DNA from: Thermoplasmata archaeon
GTDB taxonomy: Archaea; Thermoplasmatota; Thermoplasmata; Lutacidiplasmatales; UBA184
DNA length: 11,239 nt
Assembly (NCBI GenBank): GCA_030037035.1
Contig: JASHSA010000171.1
Coordinates: 1 to 11,239, forward strand
Reading direction: 5' to 3'
In this document: one piece after another, positions 1 to 6,943 of the stretch
How the letters are laid out: each line of letters opens with the position of its first letter
Numbering within the stretch: the stretch's first letter is position 1
Notes under the pieces: generated by a model
What the model was told of the DNA's origin: nothing
The model's input: the letters and a program-made list of their open reading frames with translations, nothing else
Database searches by the model: none
Translations under genes and position numbers: made by a program

Positions 1-831
1 TCGTTCTTCTTCAACTCCCACAACGACCTCTTCGAGGAGGTCGCGAAGTTCCGCGCCGCGCGACGCCTCTGGGCCTCGGTCATGCGCGACGAGTTCGGCG
101 CGAAGCTCGAGCGCTCCTGCTGGATGCGGTTCCACACGCAGACGGCCGGCTGCTCCTGCACCGCGCAGCAGCCCGAGCTCAACATCGTCCGGACGGCCGT
201 CCAGGCGCTCGCCGCCGTCGCCGGCGGGACGCAGTCGCTCCACACGAACTCCTACGACGAGGCGCTGCAGCTCCCCAGCGAGGACGCCGTCCGCATCGCG
301 CTGCGGACGCAGCAGATCCTCGCCCACGAGAGCGGCCTCGCCGAGACGATCGACCCGTTCGGCGGCAGCTACTACGTCGAGTGGCTGACCGACCGCCTCG
401 AGGAGGAGGCCCGGCGGTACTTCGACCGGATCGACCAGCTCGGCGGCGTCGTCGCGGCGATCGAGCGGGGGTTCTTCCAGCGGGAGATCCAGGAGGCGTC
501 GTTCCGGTACCAGCGCGCGGTCGACCGGGGGGAGGCGAAGGTCGTCGGCGTCAACGCCTACACGGTCGACGAGCCGGTCCGCGTGCCGCGCCTGAAGATC
601 GGCGAGGCGGCGCGGACGGCGCAGAGCCGCCGCCTGCGGGCGCTCCGGGCGCGGCGCGACCGTGCGCGCCACGCCGCGGCGATCGACCGCCTGCGCCGCG
701 TCGCGGAGACGCCGGACACGAACACGATGCCGGCCGTCCTGGAGGCGCTGAAGGCGCGCGCGACGCTGGGCGAGATCGTCCGGGCGTTCCAGGAGATCTT
801 CGGGCCGTACCGGGAGCGTTCGACGTACTAG
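1..831 (+). CDS. Methylmalonyl-CoA mutase large (alpha) subunit, 3' part
   Basis: This is the C-terminal 276 residues of a coenzyme B12-dependent acyl-CoA mutase; the reading frame is open from base 1, so the 5' half lies outside the window. The family interconverts (R)-methylmalonyl-CoA and succinyl-CoA. Visible TIM-barrel signatures include SFFFNSHNDLFEEVAKFRAA at the very start, the active-site stretch RFHTQTAG (visible residues 43-50, containing the His and Gln that contact the substrate thioester in characterised mutases), GGTQSLHTNSYDEAL, and DPFGGSYYVE. The protein ends after MPAVLEALKA..TLGEI, typical of the large subunit of split mutases, in which the B12-binding domain is a separate polypeptide; no such small subunit is in the window. 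The substrate-selecting residues upstream are not visible, so a related acyl-CoA mutase (for example isobutyryl-CoA mutase) cannot be fully excluded. The next gene starts 25 bases downstream with no evident promoter, suggesting cotranscription. Confidence 0.93.
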   Translation, partial: SFFFNSHNDLFEEVAKFRAARRLWASVMRDEFGAKLERSCWMRFHTQTAGCSCTAQQPELNIVRTAVQALAAVAGGTQSLHTNSYDEALQLPSEDAVRIALRTQQILAHESGLAETIDPFGGSYYVEWLTDRLEEEARRYFDRIDQLGGVVAAIERGFFQREIQEASFRYQRAVDRGEAKVVGVNAYTVDEPVRVPRLKIGEAARTAQSRRLRALRARRDRARHAAAIDRLRRVAETPDTNTMPAVLEALKARATLGEIVRAFQEIFGPYRERSTY

Positions 832-856
832 GGCCGGGGACGGTCGGCCGACGCGC

Positions 857-2269
857 GTGACGGCGAGAAGGTCGGGACCGCGTCCGCGCGCGTCCGGGAC
901 GGGCGCGCCCGGCTACCGGGCGACGCTCGAGCGCCTCTTCGCCCGGCGCAGGTTCGGTCTTCGCCCGGGGCTCGAGGTCGAGCGGGCGCTGCTCGGAGCG
1001 CTCGGGGACCCGCAGCTCGCCTACCCGTCGGTCCACGTCACCGGCAGCAAGGGGAAAGGCTCGGTCGCGACCATGACGGCCGCGATCCTCTCCGGGCACG
1101 GCGTGCGGACCGGGTTGTTCACCTCGCCCCACCTGGCGAGCTACCGCGAGCGAGCGCGCCTGGACGGCCGCGCGATCTCCGCCGCGGAGGTCGTCGACGG
1201 CCTCGCGCGCGTGGAGGAGGCGGCGGCGACCCTGCTCCGGCAGGGGGCGATCGACCGCGAGCCGACGTTCTTCGAGGTCACGACCGCGATGGCGTTCGAC
1301 TGGTTCGCGCGCGAGCACGCCGGGGCGGCGGTCGTCGAGGTCGGGATCGGAGGCCGCCTCGACGCGACGAACGTCCTCGCGTCGAAGGTCGGGGTGATCA
1401 CGACCGTCGAGCTCGAGCACACCGAATTGCTCGGGCCGACGGTCGAGGCGATCGCGACGGAGAAGGCCGGGATCTTCCACCGCGGGATGCGCGGGATCCT
1501 CGGAGAGCTCCCCGCCGAGGCCGCCGCGGCGGCGTCGCGCGTCGCCGACCGGGAAGGGGTCCCGCTCTGGATGCTCGGGCGCGACGTCCACGCCCGGCGC
1601 ACCGAGCTCGGCCCCGACGGCCAGCTCGTCGACGTCTCCGTCCCGGGGCTCTCGCTCGAGGGAGTGCACGTCCCGCTCCTCGGGGGGTTCCAGGTCGGCA
1701 ACACCGCGCTCGCGGTCGCCGCGAGCGCGCGGTACCTCGACGCGGTCGGCGCGACGGTGGATCCGGAGGCGGTCCGCCGGGCCCTCGCGCGGGTCGAGAT
1801 CCGCGGTCGCCTCGAGCGGGTGGCACGCGACCCCGAGCTCCTTTACGACGTCGCGCACACCCCCGGGAGCGCTCGGGCGGTCGCGGTCGGCGTCGCGGAG
1901 ATCGCCCCGCTCGCCGACGCGTCCGCGAGCGCGATCGTCTTCGGCTGCCTGGCCGGCAAGGACGTCGGCGGGATCCTGGACGCCCTCGCGCCGATCGCCA
2001 AGACCCTCGTGGTCGTGCCGGTCCGCTCCGAGCGGGCGCTTGCCGTCGGCGAGCTGCGCGCCGCCGCGGCCGGGCGCTTCCCCCGCGTCGTCGTCGCCCC
2101 GGACGCGGCGACCGGCGTCCGCCTCGCGCGCGCCGCGACCGGGAAGGACGGGCTCACCCTCGTCGTCGGGAGCGACTACCTGGTCGGCGAGCTGCTCCGC
2201 GGCACGGCCGAGGCCGACGAGCCGGACCTGAGCGACCCCGGCCACGGACCGCCTCCGGGGCGGCCGTGA
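857..2269 (+). CDS. folC: FolC-like folylpolyglutamate/dihydrofolate synthase family ligase
   Basis: A 470-residue member of the Mur-ligase/FolC superfamily, which activates a carboxylate with ATP and joins it to an amino acid, in FolC a glutamate on a (dihydro)pteroate or folate. Seen in order: a FolC-type N-terminus (YRATLERLFARRRFGLRPGL), the P-loop TGSKGKGS (residues 62-69, Lys67), TSPHLASYRER, EVGIGGRLDATN (161-172, the family's metal/substrate motif), HTELLG and EKAGI, then the C-terminal domain with LLYDVAHTP (Asp331, His334). FolC usually has DGAHNP there; DxAHTP is closer to MurE. The length is near the usual 420-450 with short disordered ends. The GTG start at 857 has no Shine-Dalgarno sequence; the next in-frame Met is beyond the P-loop, so a start near here is required. 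The stop overlaps the GTG of the next gene by four bases. The pterin or other acceptor in this archaeon is not known from sequence. Confidence 0.85.
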   Translation: MTARRSGPRPRASGTGAPGYRATLERLFARRRFGLRPGLEVERALLGALGDPQLAYPSVHVTGSKGKGSVATMTAAILSGHGVRTGLFTSPHLASYRERARLDGRAISAAEVVDGLARVEEAAATLLRQGAIDREPTFFEVTTAMAFDWFAREHAGAAVVEVGIGGRLDATNVLASKVGVITTVELEHTELLGPTVEAIATEKAGIFHRGMRGILGELPAEAAAAASRVADREGVPLWMLGRDVHARRTELGPDGQLVDVSVPGLSLEGVHVPLLGGFQVGNTALAVAASARYLDAVGATVDPEAVRRALARVEIRGRLERVARDPELLYDVAHTPGSARAVAVGVAEIAPLADASASAIVFGCLAGKDVGGILDALAPIAKTLVVVPVRSERALAVGELRAAAAGRFPRVVVAPDAATGVRLARAATGKDGLTLVVGSDYLVGELLRGTAEADEPDLSDPGHGPPPGRP

Positions 2270-3114
2270 ACCCGGACCGCGGCGCCCGGGCGTTCGACTG
2301 GGAGCGGCTGCTCGACCGGCTCTCGGCGCTCTACCGGACCGGCGACTGGCGCCGGCCGTACCTCCGGGACCACGCCGAGGACCCGTTCCAGGTCCTGATC
2401 GGGACGATCCTCTCGCAGCGGACCCGCGACGCGAACACGGACGTCGCGAGCGCTCGACTGTTCGCCCGGTACCCGGACGCGCGGAGCCTCGCGCGCGCCG
2501 AGCTCGCCGACCTCGAGCCCCTCGTGCGGCCGGTCGGCTTCTACCGGACGAAGAGCCGCGTCATCCGTGCGTGCGCCCGCGAGCTCCTCGCCCGCCACGA
2601 CGGCGAGGTCCCGCGGACGTTCGACGCGCTCGTCGCCCTTCCCGGCGTCGGCCCGAAGACGGCGAACTGCGTCCTCGTCTTCGGCTACGGGATCCCGGCG
2701 ATCCCCGTCGACACGCACGTCCACCGCATCGCGAACCGCCTCGGGGTCGTGCGGACGTCGACCCCCGAGGCGACCGAGGAGCGCCTGCGCGAGGTCGTGG
2801 ACGAGCGCTACTGGATCCCGCTCAACCCGCTGCTCGTCCAGCACGGCCAGAACCTCTGCCGGCCCCGAGGGCCCCGGTGCGATCTCTGCCCGGTCACCGA
2901 CCAATGCGCGACCGGCGTCGCCCTCAGCGCGGGGCGGCCTCCGCCGAGGCCGGACGACGCCCCCCGACGGTCGGCCGGAGCGCAACGAGCGCGCACAGCG
3001 TCGCGACCTGCAGGACGGCGGCGACCTCCCAGGCGGCGGCGTACGACCGCGCCGCGACCACCGCCCCGAACAGCGCCGCGACGAGCGCCCCGCCACCGAG
3101 CTGCATCGCGTTGA
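2266..3114 (+). CDS. nth: Endonuclease III (base-excision DNA glycosylase/AP lyase)
   Basis: A bifunctional DNA glycosylase/AP lyase that removes oxidised pyrimidines in base-excision repair. The helix-hairpin-helix LPGVGPKTAN (residues 125-134) carries the catalytic lysine Lys131, and VDTHVHRIANRLG carries the catalytic Asp149. The [4Fe-4S] loop is complete: Cys198-X6-Cys205-X2-Cys208-X5-Cys214. An N-terminal GTILSQRTRD is typical of archaeal Nth. The start is the GTG at 2266, coupled to the previous stop in GTGA. The conserved protein ends near residue 220, but the frame continues to residue 282 as an Arg/Pro-rich, low-complexity tail. This tail is exactly the stretch that is antisense to the C-terminus of the convergent transporter gene. 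It may be a translated extension with no conserved role, or the result of a lost stop codon. The core assignment is firm; the tail is uncertain. Confidence 0.93.
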   Translation: MNPDRGARAFDWERLLDRLSALYRTGDWRRPYLRDHAEDPFQVLIGTILSQRTRDANTDVASARLFARYPDARSLARAELADLEPLVRPVGFYRTKSRVIRACARELLARHDGEVPRTFDALVALPGVGPKTANCVLVFGYGIPAIPVDTHVHRIANRLGVVRTSTPEATEERLREVVDERYWIPLNPLLVQHGQNLCRPRGPRCDLCPVTDQCATGVALSAGRPPPRPDDAPRRSAGAQRARTASRPAGRRRPPRRRRTTAPRPPPRTAPRRAPRHRAASR

Positions 3115-4195
3115 ACAGCCCGATCGCGAGCGGGATGTCGCGCGCGGGCAGGTCGGCCCAGTAGTGCGGGAGGACGTACGTCACGGCGTAGGCGAACCCG
3201 TAGGCGAACGAGAACGTCGCGCCGATCGCCAGCGCCGCGGCGAGCCCGGCCCACGGGAGCGCAGCGAGCGCCGCCGCGCCGACGAGCGTGATCCCGACGA
3301 GCTGGCTCCGGTGGCGCATCGATCGTTCCGCGACGACCCCTCCGACCGGGCCGCCGACGACGCTCGGGAGCACGAACGCCGCCCCGACCGCGCCCGCGAG
3401 CCACGGCGCCCAGGAGCGCACCGACTCGCCGTACGGGACGACGAACTGGCCCGTGGCGAACGTCGCGCCCTCGAACCCGACGAACGCGAGGCCGATCGCG
3501 AGGACCGAGCGGCCCCTCCAAGCGGCACTGGGCCGCCCGGCCGGCGCCGCCATGGACGGAGCGGGGGCGAGGGCGGCCGAGGGGATCGCGACGAGCGCGA
3601 GCACGGTCGTCAGCCCGAGCACGACCCCCCCGACGACGAAGGCCGCCGCCCAGCCGTACGCGGGGACGATCAACGCCGAGCCGACGACCCCGGCGGCGGC
3701 GCCCCCGCTGAACGCGGAGGAGAACGCTCCGACCGGTAGCCCACGCTCCCCCGGCCCGAACAGCCGCCCGACCCAGCCGATCGCCGGAGAGAAGAACAGG
3801 CCCGCGCCGACGCCGGCGAGCAGGCGGCTCGCGAGCAGCGCGTCGAGCGTCGGGGAGAACGCGCCGGCGACCGCGGCCGCCGCGAGCGCGCCGGCACCGC
3901 CGAGGGCGACCGGCCGCTCCCCATGGCGACGCACGAGGAGCCCTGCCGGCACCTGGGTCGCCCCCGCGCCGAGCAGGAACGCGGCGACCAAGACCCCCCA
4001 GACCCCGGGGCCGACCCCGAACTCGGCGCCGATCCCCCTCGGCCCGGCGAGCGCCGGTCCGATGTCGAACCAGTTGTAGGCGTAGCCGAACCGCAGCGCG
4101 ATCAGGAGCGCGGTCGCCCGCGCGCGGGCGTTGCGCCCGAGCGTCGTCCGGGCGGGGGGCGGGGAGACCGTTCCCGCCGGCGGGACAGCGTGCAC
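2924..4195 (-). CDS. Major facilitator superfamily transporter
   Basis: A 423-residue polytopic membrane protein with the length and hydrophobic profile of a 12-helix MFS permease. The MFS motif A is visible between helices 2 and 3 as GLLVRRHGERPVALGG (G-x(3)-R-x-G-x-R pattern). The first half has Gly/Ala-rich helices (for example LLASRLLAGVGAGLFFSPAIG), followed by a cytoplasmic loop rich in Ala/Pro (around residues 205-230) and six more helices. The last hydrophobic segment ends in VALRP and is followed by a short polar tail. The GTG at 4195 leaves about 20 soluble residues before helix 1; a start a few codons later is possible. It is divergent from alaS and converges on nth with about 190 bases of coding overlap. 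The substrate cannot be told from sequence; the family includes nitrate, organic acid and drug exporters. Confidence 0.88.
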   Translation of the reverse strand: MHAVPPAGTVSPPPARTTLGRNARARATALLIALRFGYAYNWFDIGPALAGPRGIGAEFGVGPGVWGVLVAAFLLGAGATQVPAGLLVRRHGERPVALGGAGALAAAAVAGAFSPTLDALLASRLLAGVGAGLFFSPAIGWVGRLFGPGERGLPVGAFSSAFSGGAAAGVVGSALIVPAYGWAAAFVVGGVVLGLTTVLALVAIPSAALAPAPSMAAPAGRPSAAWRGRSVLAIGLAFVGFEGATFATGQFVVPYGESVRSWAPWLAGAVGAAFVLPSVVGGPVGGVVAERSMRHRSQLVGITLVGAAALAALPWAGLAAALAIGATFSFAYGFAYAVTYVLPHYWADLPARDIPLAIGLFNAMQLGGGALVAALFGAVVAARSYAAAWEVAAVLQVATLCALVALRPTVGGRRPASAEAAPR

Positions 4196-4226
4196 GTCGA
4201 GCGCTCCGGCCGCCAGCCGCGCGGGA

Positions 4227-4235
4227 CCTTATCTT
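4227..4235. promoter_or_regulatory. AT-rich box in the alaS/MFS divergent spacer, candidate TATA element
   Basis: CCTTATCTT is the only AT-rich patch in the 63-base spacer between the divergent MFS and alaS genes. Its centre is about 27 bases before the alaS ATG, the distance at which an archaeal TATA box would place the transcript start on or next to the start codon. On the other strand it reads AAGATAAGG, about 36 bases before the MFS GTG. It may serve one or both genes. A purine-rich GGAGGT at 4241-4246 lies 12 bases before the alaS ATG and would be a rather distant Shine-Dalgarno sequence if a longer leader is used. Confidence 0.45.
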
Positions 4236-4258
4236 GGGACGGAGGTAGGGCGGCGCCG

Positions 4259-6826
4259 ATGGACGCGGCCGAGTACGACCTCGCGTTCTTCCGGGACGGC
4301 GGCTTTCGCCGCCGGACCTGCGCCGGCTGCGGCCAGGCGTTCTGGACGCTCGGCGACTTCGACCGCTGCCAGGAGGCGCCGTGCCGCGACTACGGCTTCG
4401 TCGGCCGCCCGCTGTTCGCGCGCCCCTACGCCCTGCGCGCGATGCGCGAGGCGTTCCTCGGGTTCTTCGAGCACCGGGGACATACCCGGCTGCGCCGCTA
4501 CCCGACGGTCGCCCGCTGGCGGAACGACGTCTTCTTCACGCAGGCGTCGATCTACGACTTCCAGCCGTGGGTGACGAGCGGGGCGGCCCCTCCCCCCGCG
4601 AACCCGCTGACGATCAGCCAGCCGTCCCTGCGGTTCATCGACCTCGAGGAGGTCGGCGTCAGCGGTCGCCACTTCACGCTCTTCGAGATGATGGCGCACC
4701 ATGCGTTCAACCGCCCCGACCACGAGGTCTACTTCAAGCAGCGGACGGTCGAGCTCTGCCACGAGCTCCTCACCGAGGAGCTCGGCCTCGACCCGAAGGC
4801 GGTGACGTACAAGGAGGAGGTCTGGGAGGGCGGCGGGAACCTCGGCCCGTCGCTGAGCGTCGGCGCCTCCGGCCTCGAGCTCGCGACGCTCGTCTTCATG
4901 GAGTACGTGCGCGACGGCGAGCGGCTCGTGCCGATGCCGCTGACGGTCGTCGACACCGGCTACGGCCTCGAACGGTTCGTCTGGGCGAGCCAGGGGACGA
5001 AGACCGCCTACGAGGCCGTCTTCGGCGGCGCGTACGACGAGCTCCGCCGCACGTTCCCCCCTCGCGAGAGCGCGATCCTGATCGACCATGCCCGGGCGCT
5101 GAACTTCCTCCTGGTCGACGGCGTCGTGCCGTCGAACGGCAAGGAAGGCTACTTCGCGCGGCTCCTCCTGCGGCGGTCGCTGCGGATCCTGTCGAAGACC
5201 CCGGAGGCGCCCGACCTCCCTTCGGTGCTCGACCGCGTCGGCCGCGAGCTGTCGCACGACTTCCCCGAGCTCGGCGAGCACCGCGACGACCTCCGCCGGG
5301 TCGTCGAGGCCGAGACGGAGCGGTACGCCGAGGCGATCGAGCGGGCCCGCGTCACGATCCGCCGCACCGAGGCGAAGCTCCGGGCCGAGGGCTCGCGGGT
5401 CCGCGGCGACGACCTGGTCGTGTGGTACGACTCCCTGGGGGTACCGCCGGACGTCGCCGTCGAGGAGCTCGCCGAGCCTCCGGCGATCCCGCCGGAGTTC
5501 TACAAGCTCGTCGCCGCCCGCCACGAGTCCGAGCGGCCGACGACCGACTACGTCGACGCGTCGGAGGGGTTCCCGGCGGTGCCGACCTCGGTCGCGCCGA
5601 CCGAGGTCCTCTACTATCTCGACCCGTACACCGTCGCCTTCGAGGCGCATGTCGTCCACGTGGACGGCCCGTTCGTCGTCCTCGACCGGACCTACTTCTA
5701 CCCGACCGGGGGAGGCCAGGTCGCCGACCGCGGCCACCTCGGCGACCTCGAGGTCGTCGACGTCGGACGACGCGGGCCTCACGTGCTGCACAAGCTGGAG
5801 CGGCCGTCGCCGTTCCATGTCGGAGATCGGGTCCACGGCCGCATCGACCCGACGCGCAGGACCCAGCTGATGCAGCACCATACCGCGACGCACCTCCTCA
5901 ACGGCGCCCTCCGGGAGGTCCTCGGCCCGCACGTCTGGCAGGCCGGCGCCCACAAGGCGCCTGAGGTCGCGCGGATCGACGTCACGCACTTCCGCCCGAT
6001 CGCGCCGGAGGAGCTGCGGCGCATCGACCGTCGGGTCAACGCGATCGTCCGCGAGGACCGGCCGGTGAAGAGCTACTTCGAGAGCCGGACGGAGGCGGAG
6101 CGCCGCTTCGGCTTCACGCTCTACCAGGGTGGCGCCGTCCCGGGCAAGGAGCTGCGCGTGGTCGAGGTCGAGGGGTTCGACGTCGAGGCGTGCGGCGGGA
6201 CGCACTGCACGCACACGAGCGAGGTCGGGGCGATCCAGATCCTCGACGTCGAGCGGATCCAGGACGGCATCGTCCGCCTCTCCTACGCGAGCGGCGAGCG
6301 CGCCCTCGAGCTGCGGGAGGAGCACGAGGCGATCCTGAAGGAGGCCGCGAAGCGGCTCGGCGTCGCCCCGGACCACCTGCCGTCCGGGATCGAGCGGCTC
6401 CTCGGCGAGGTCGAGGAGGCCCGTCGCCTTTCGCGGAGCCGCGCGCGGACCGACCTCGAGGGGCTCGCCGCGGAGCTGCTCGCCGACCCGAAACGCGCCA
6501 CGACGGTCGGCCGCGCGACGGTCGTCGCCGCGCGGGTCGAGCTGGAGCGCTCGGCGCTCGGCGAGCTCTCGAAGCTGCTCTGCCGGCAGGAAGGCCGGCT
6601 CGTCATCCTCGCTTCCGAGCGGGACGGGAAGGGGACGCTGTTCGTCGGGTCGACGGCGCCGGGGGTCTCCGCGCTCGGGGTGCTCGAGGCGGCGCGGCCC
6701 GCGTTCTCGGCGAAAGGCGGCGGCAACCCCTCGGCCGCGACGGCGGTCGGGGAGCCCGGGGCCCCGCTCGAGCAGGCCCTGGAGGCCGCCCGGAGCGCCG
6801 CACGGGCGATGGCGACCTCCGGCTGA
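4259..6826 (+). CDS. alaS: Alanyl-tRNA synthetase, archaeal type
   Basis: A class II aminoacyl-tRNA synthetase that charges tRNA-Ala in the cytoplasm, 855 residues (archaeal enzymes are usually about 900). The ATG at 4259 is chosen because the archaeal N-terminus starts here: EYDLAFFRDGGF, then a cysteine cluster C21-x2-C24...C37-x4-C42 absent from most bacterial enzymes. The catalytic core shows FFTQASIYDFQPWVTSG and GRHFTLFEMMAHHAF (motif 2 region) and DTGYGLERFVW (motif 3). The editing domain that clears Ser/Gly-tRNA-Ala has its zinc ligands in H541-x3-H545 (HTATH) and C645-x3-H649 (CGGTHC). The C-terminus carries the C-Ala/DHHA1-like region with a Gly-rich FSAKGGGNPSAA stretch. It is divergent from the MFS gene and probably monocistronic, since a separate promoter precedes the next gene. 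The longer frame upstream of 4259 is antisense to the transporter and is not part of the protein. Confidence 0.96.
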   Translation: MDAAEYDLAFFRDGGFRRRTCAGCGQAFWTLGDFDRCQEAPCRDYGFVGRPLFARPYALRAMREAFLGFFEHRGHTRLRRYPTVARWRNDVFFTQASIYDFQPWVTSGAAPPPANPLTISQPSLRFIDLEEVGVSGRHFTLFEMMAHHAFNRPDHEVYFKQRTVELCHELLTEELGLDPKAVTYKEEVWEGGGNLGPSLSVGASGLELATLVFMEYVRDGERLVPMPLTVVDTGYGLERFVWASQGTKTAYEAVFGGAYDELRRTFPPRESAILIDHARALNFLLVDGVVPSNGKEGYFARLLLRRSLRILSKTPEAPDLPSVLDRVGRELSHDFPELGEHRDDLRRVVEAETERYAEAIERARVTIRRTEAKLRAEGSRVRGDDLVVWYDSLGVPPDVAVEELAEPPAIPPEFYKLVAARHESERPTTDYVDASEGFPAVPTSVAPTEVLYYLDPYTVAFEAHVVHVDGPFVVLDRTYFYPTGGGQVADRGHLGDLEVVDVGRRGPHVLHKLERPSPFHVGDRVHGRIDPTRRTQLMQHHTATHLLNGALREVLGPHVWQAGAHKAPEVARIDVTHFRPIAPEELRRIDRRVNAIVREDRPVKSYFESRTEAERRFGFTLYQGGAVPGKELRVVEVEGFDVEACGGTHCTHTSEVGAIQILDVERIQDGIVRLSYASGERALELREEHEAILKEAAKRLGVAPDHLPSGIERLLGEVEEARRLSRSRARTDLEGLAAELLADPKRATTVGRATVVAARVELERSALGELSKLLCRQEGRLVILASERDGKGTLFVGSTAPGVSALGVLEAARPAFSAKGGGNPSAATAVGEPGAPLEQALEAARSAARAMATSG

Positions 6827-6846
6827 GGCCGACCGCCGCGTTTCCT

Positions 6847-6861
6847 CGAAAAGCTTTACAT
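6847..6861 (+). promoter_or_regulatory. Archaeal BRE/TATA promoter before the GvpD/KaiC-like gene
   Basis: CGAAAA (BRE-like, 6847-6852) is followed directly by the TATA-like CTTTACAT (6854-6861). This is the best match to an archaeal basal promoter in the window and stands out in a background of about 70% or more GC. The usual 25-base spacing puts the transcript start near 6883, leaving a leader of about 60 bases before the ATG at 6944. No GGAGG-type ribosome binding site is seen just before that ATG. Confidence 0.65.
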
Positions 6862-6898
6862 CCCCTCGCCGTCCATCCGCTCTCGGGAAGGCGTTCCT

Positions 6899-6919
6899 CG
6901 CAGGGTGCCGGGACCTGCG
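6899..6919 (+). other. Small inverted repeat in the mRNA leader
   Basis: CGCAGG (6899-6904) and CCTGCG (6914-6919) form a perfect six-base stem around a nine-base loop, inside the predicted leader of the GvpD/KaiC-like gene. It is GC-only apart from one A-U pair, as expected by chance fairly often in this base composition. It could be a leader hairpin or a protein site, but nothing ties it to a function. Confidence 0.25.
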
Positions 6920-6943
6920 CGGGCCGTCGGACCGTAGAGCAGC

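Noticed and set aside
551..2245. A 564-codon - strand frame across folC.
   Set aside because: Its composition is a reverse-complement shadow of folC codons, without motifs, and the + strand gene has full family motifs.
3923..4258. Extension of alaS upstream to an ATG at 3923.
   Set aside because: The extra 112 codons are antisense to the transporter, unlike any AlaRS N-terminus, and the archaeal family start lies at 4259 behind a TATA-like box.
6827..6943. Possible small RNA or tRNA gene in the gap before the GvpD/KaiC-like gene.
   Set aside because: No tRNA arms, GTTC-type T-loop or C/D boxes were found; the gap is explained by a promoter and leader with one short hairpin.
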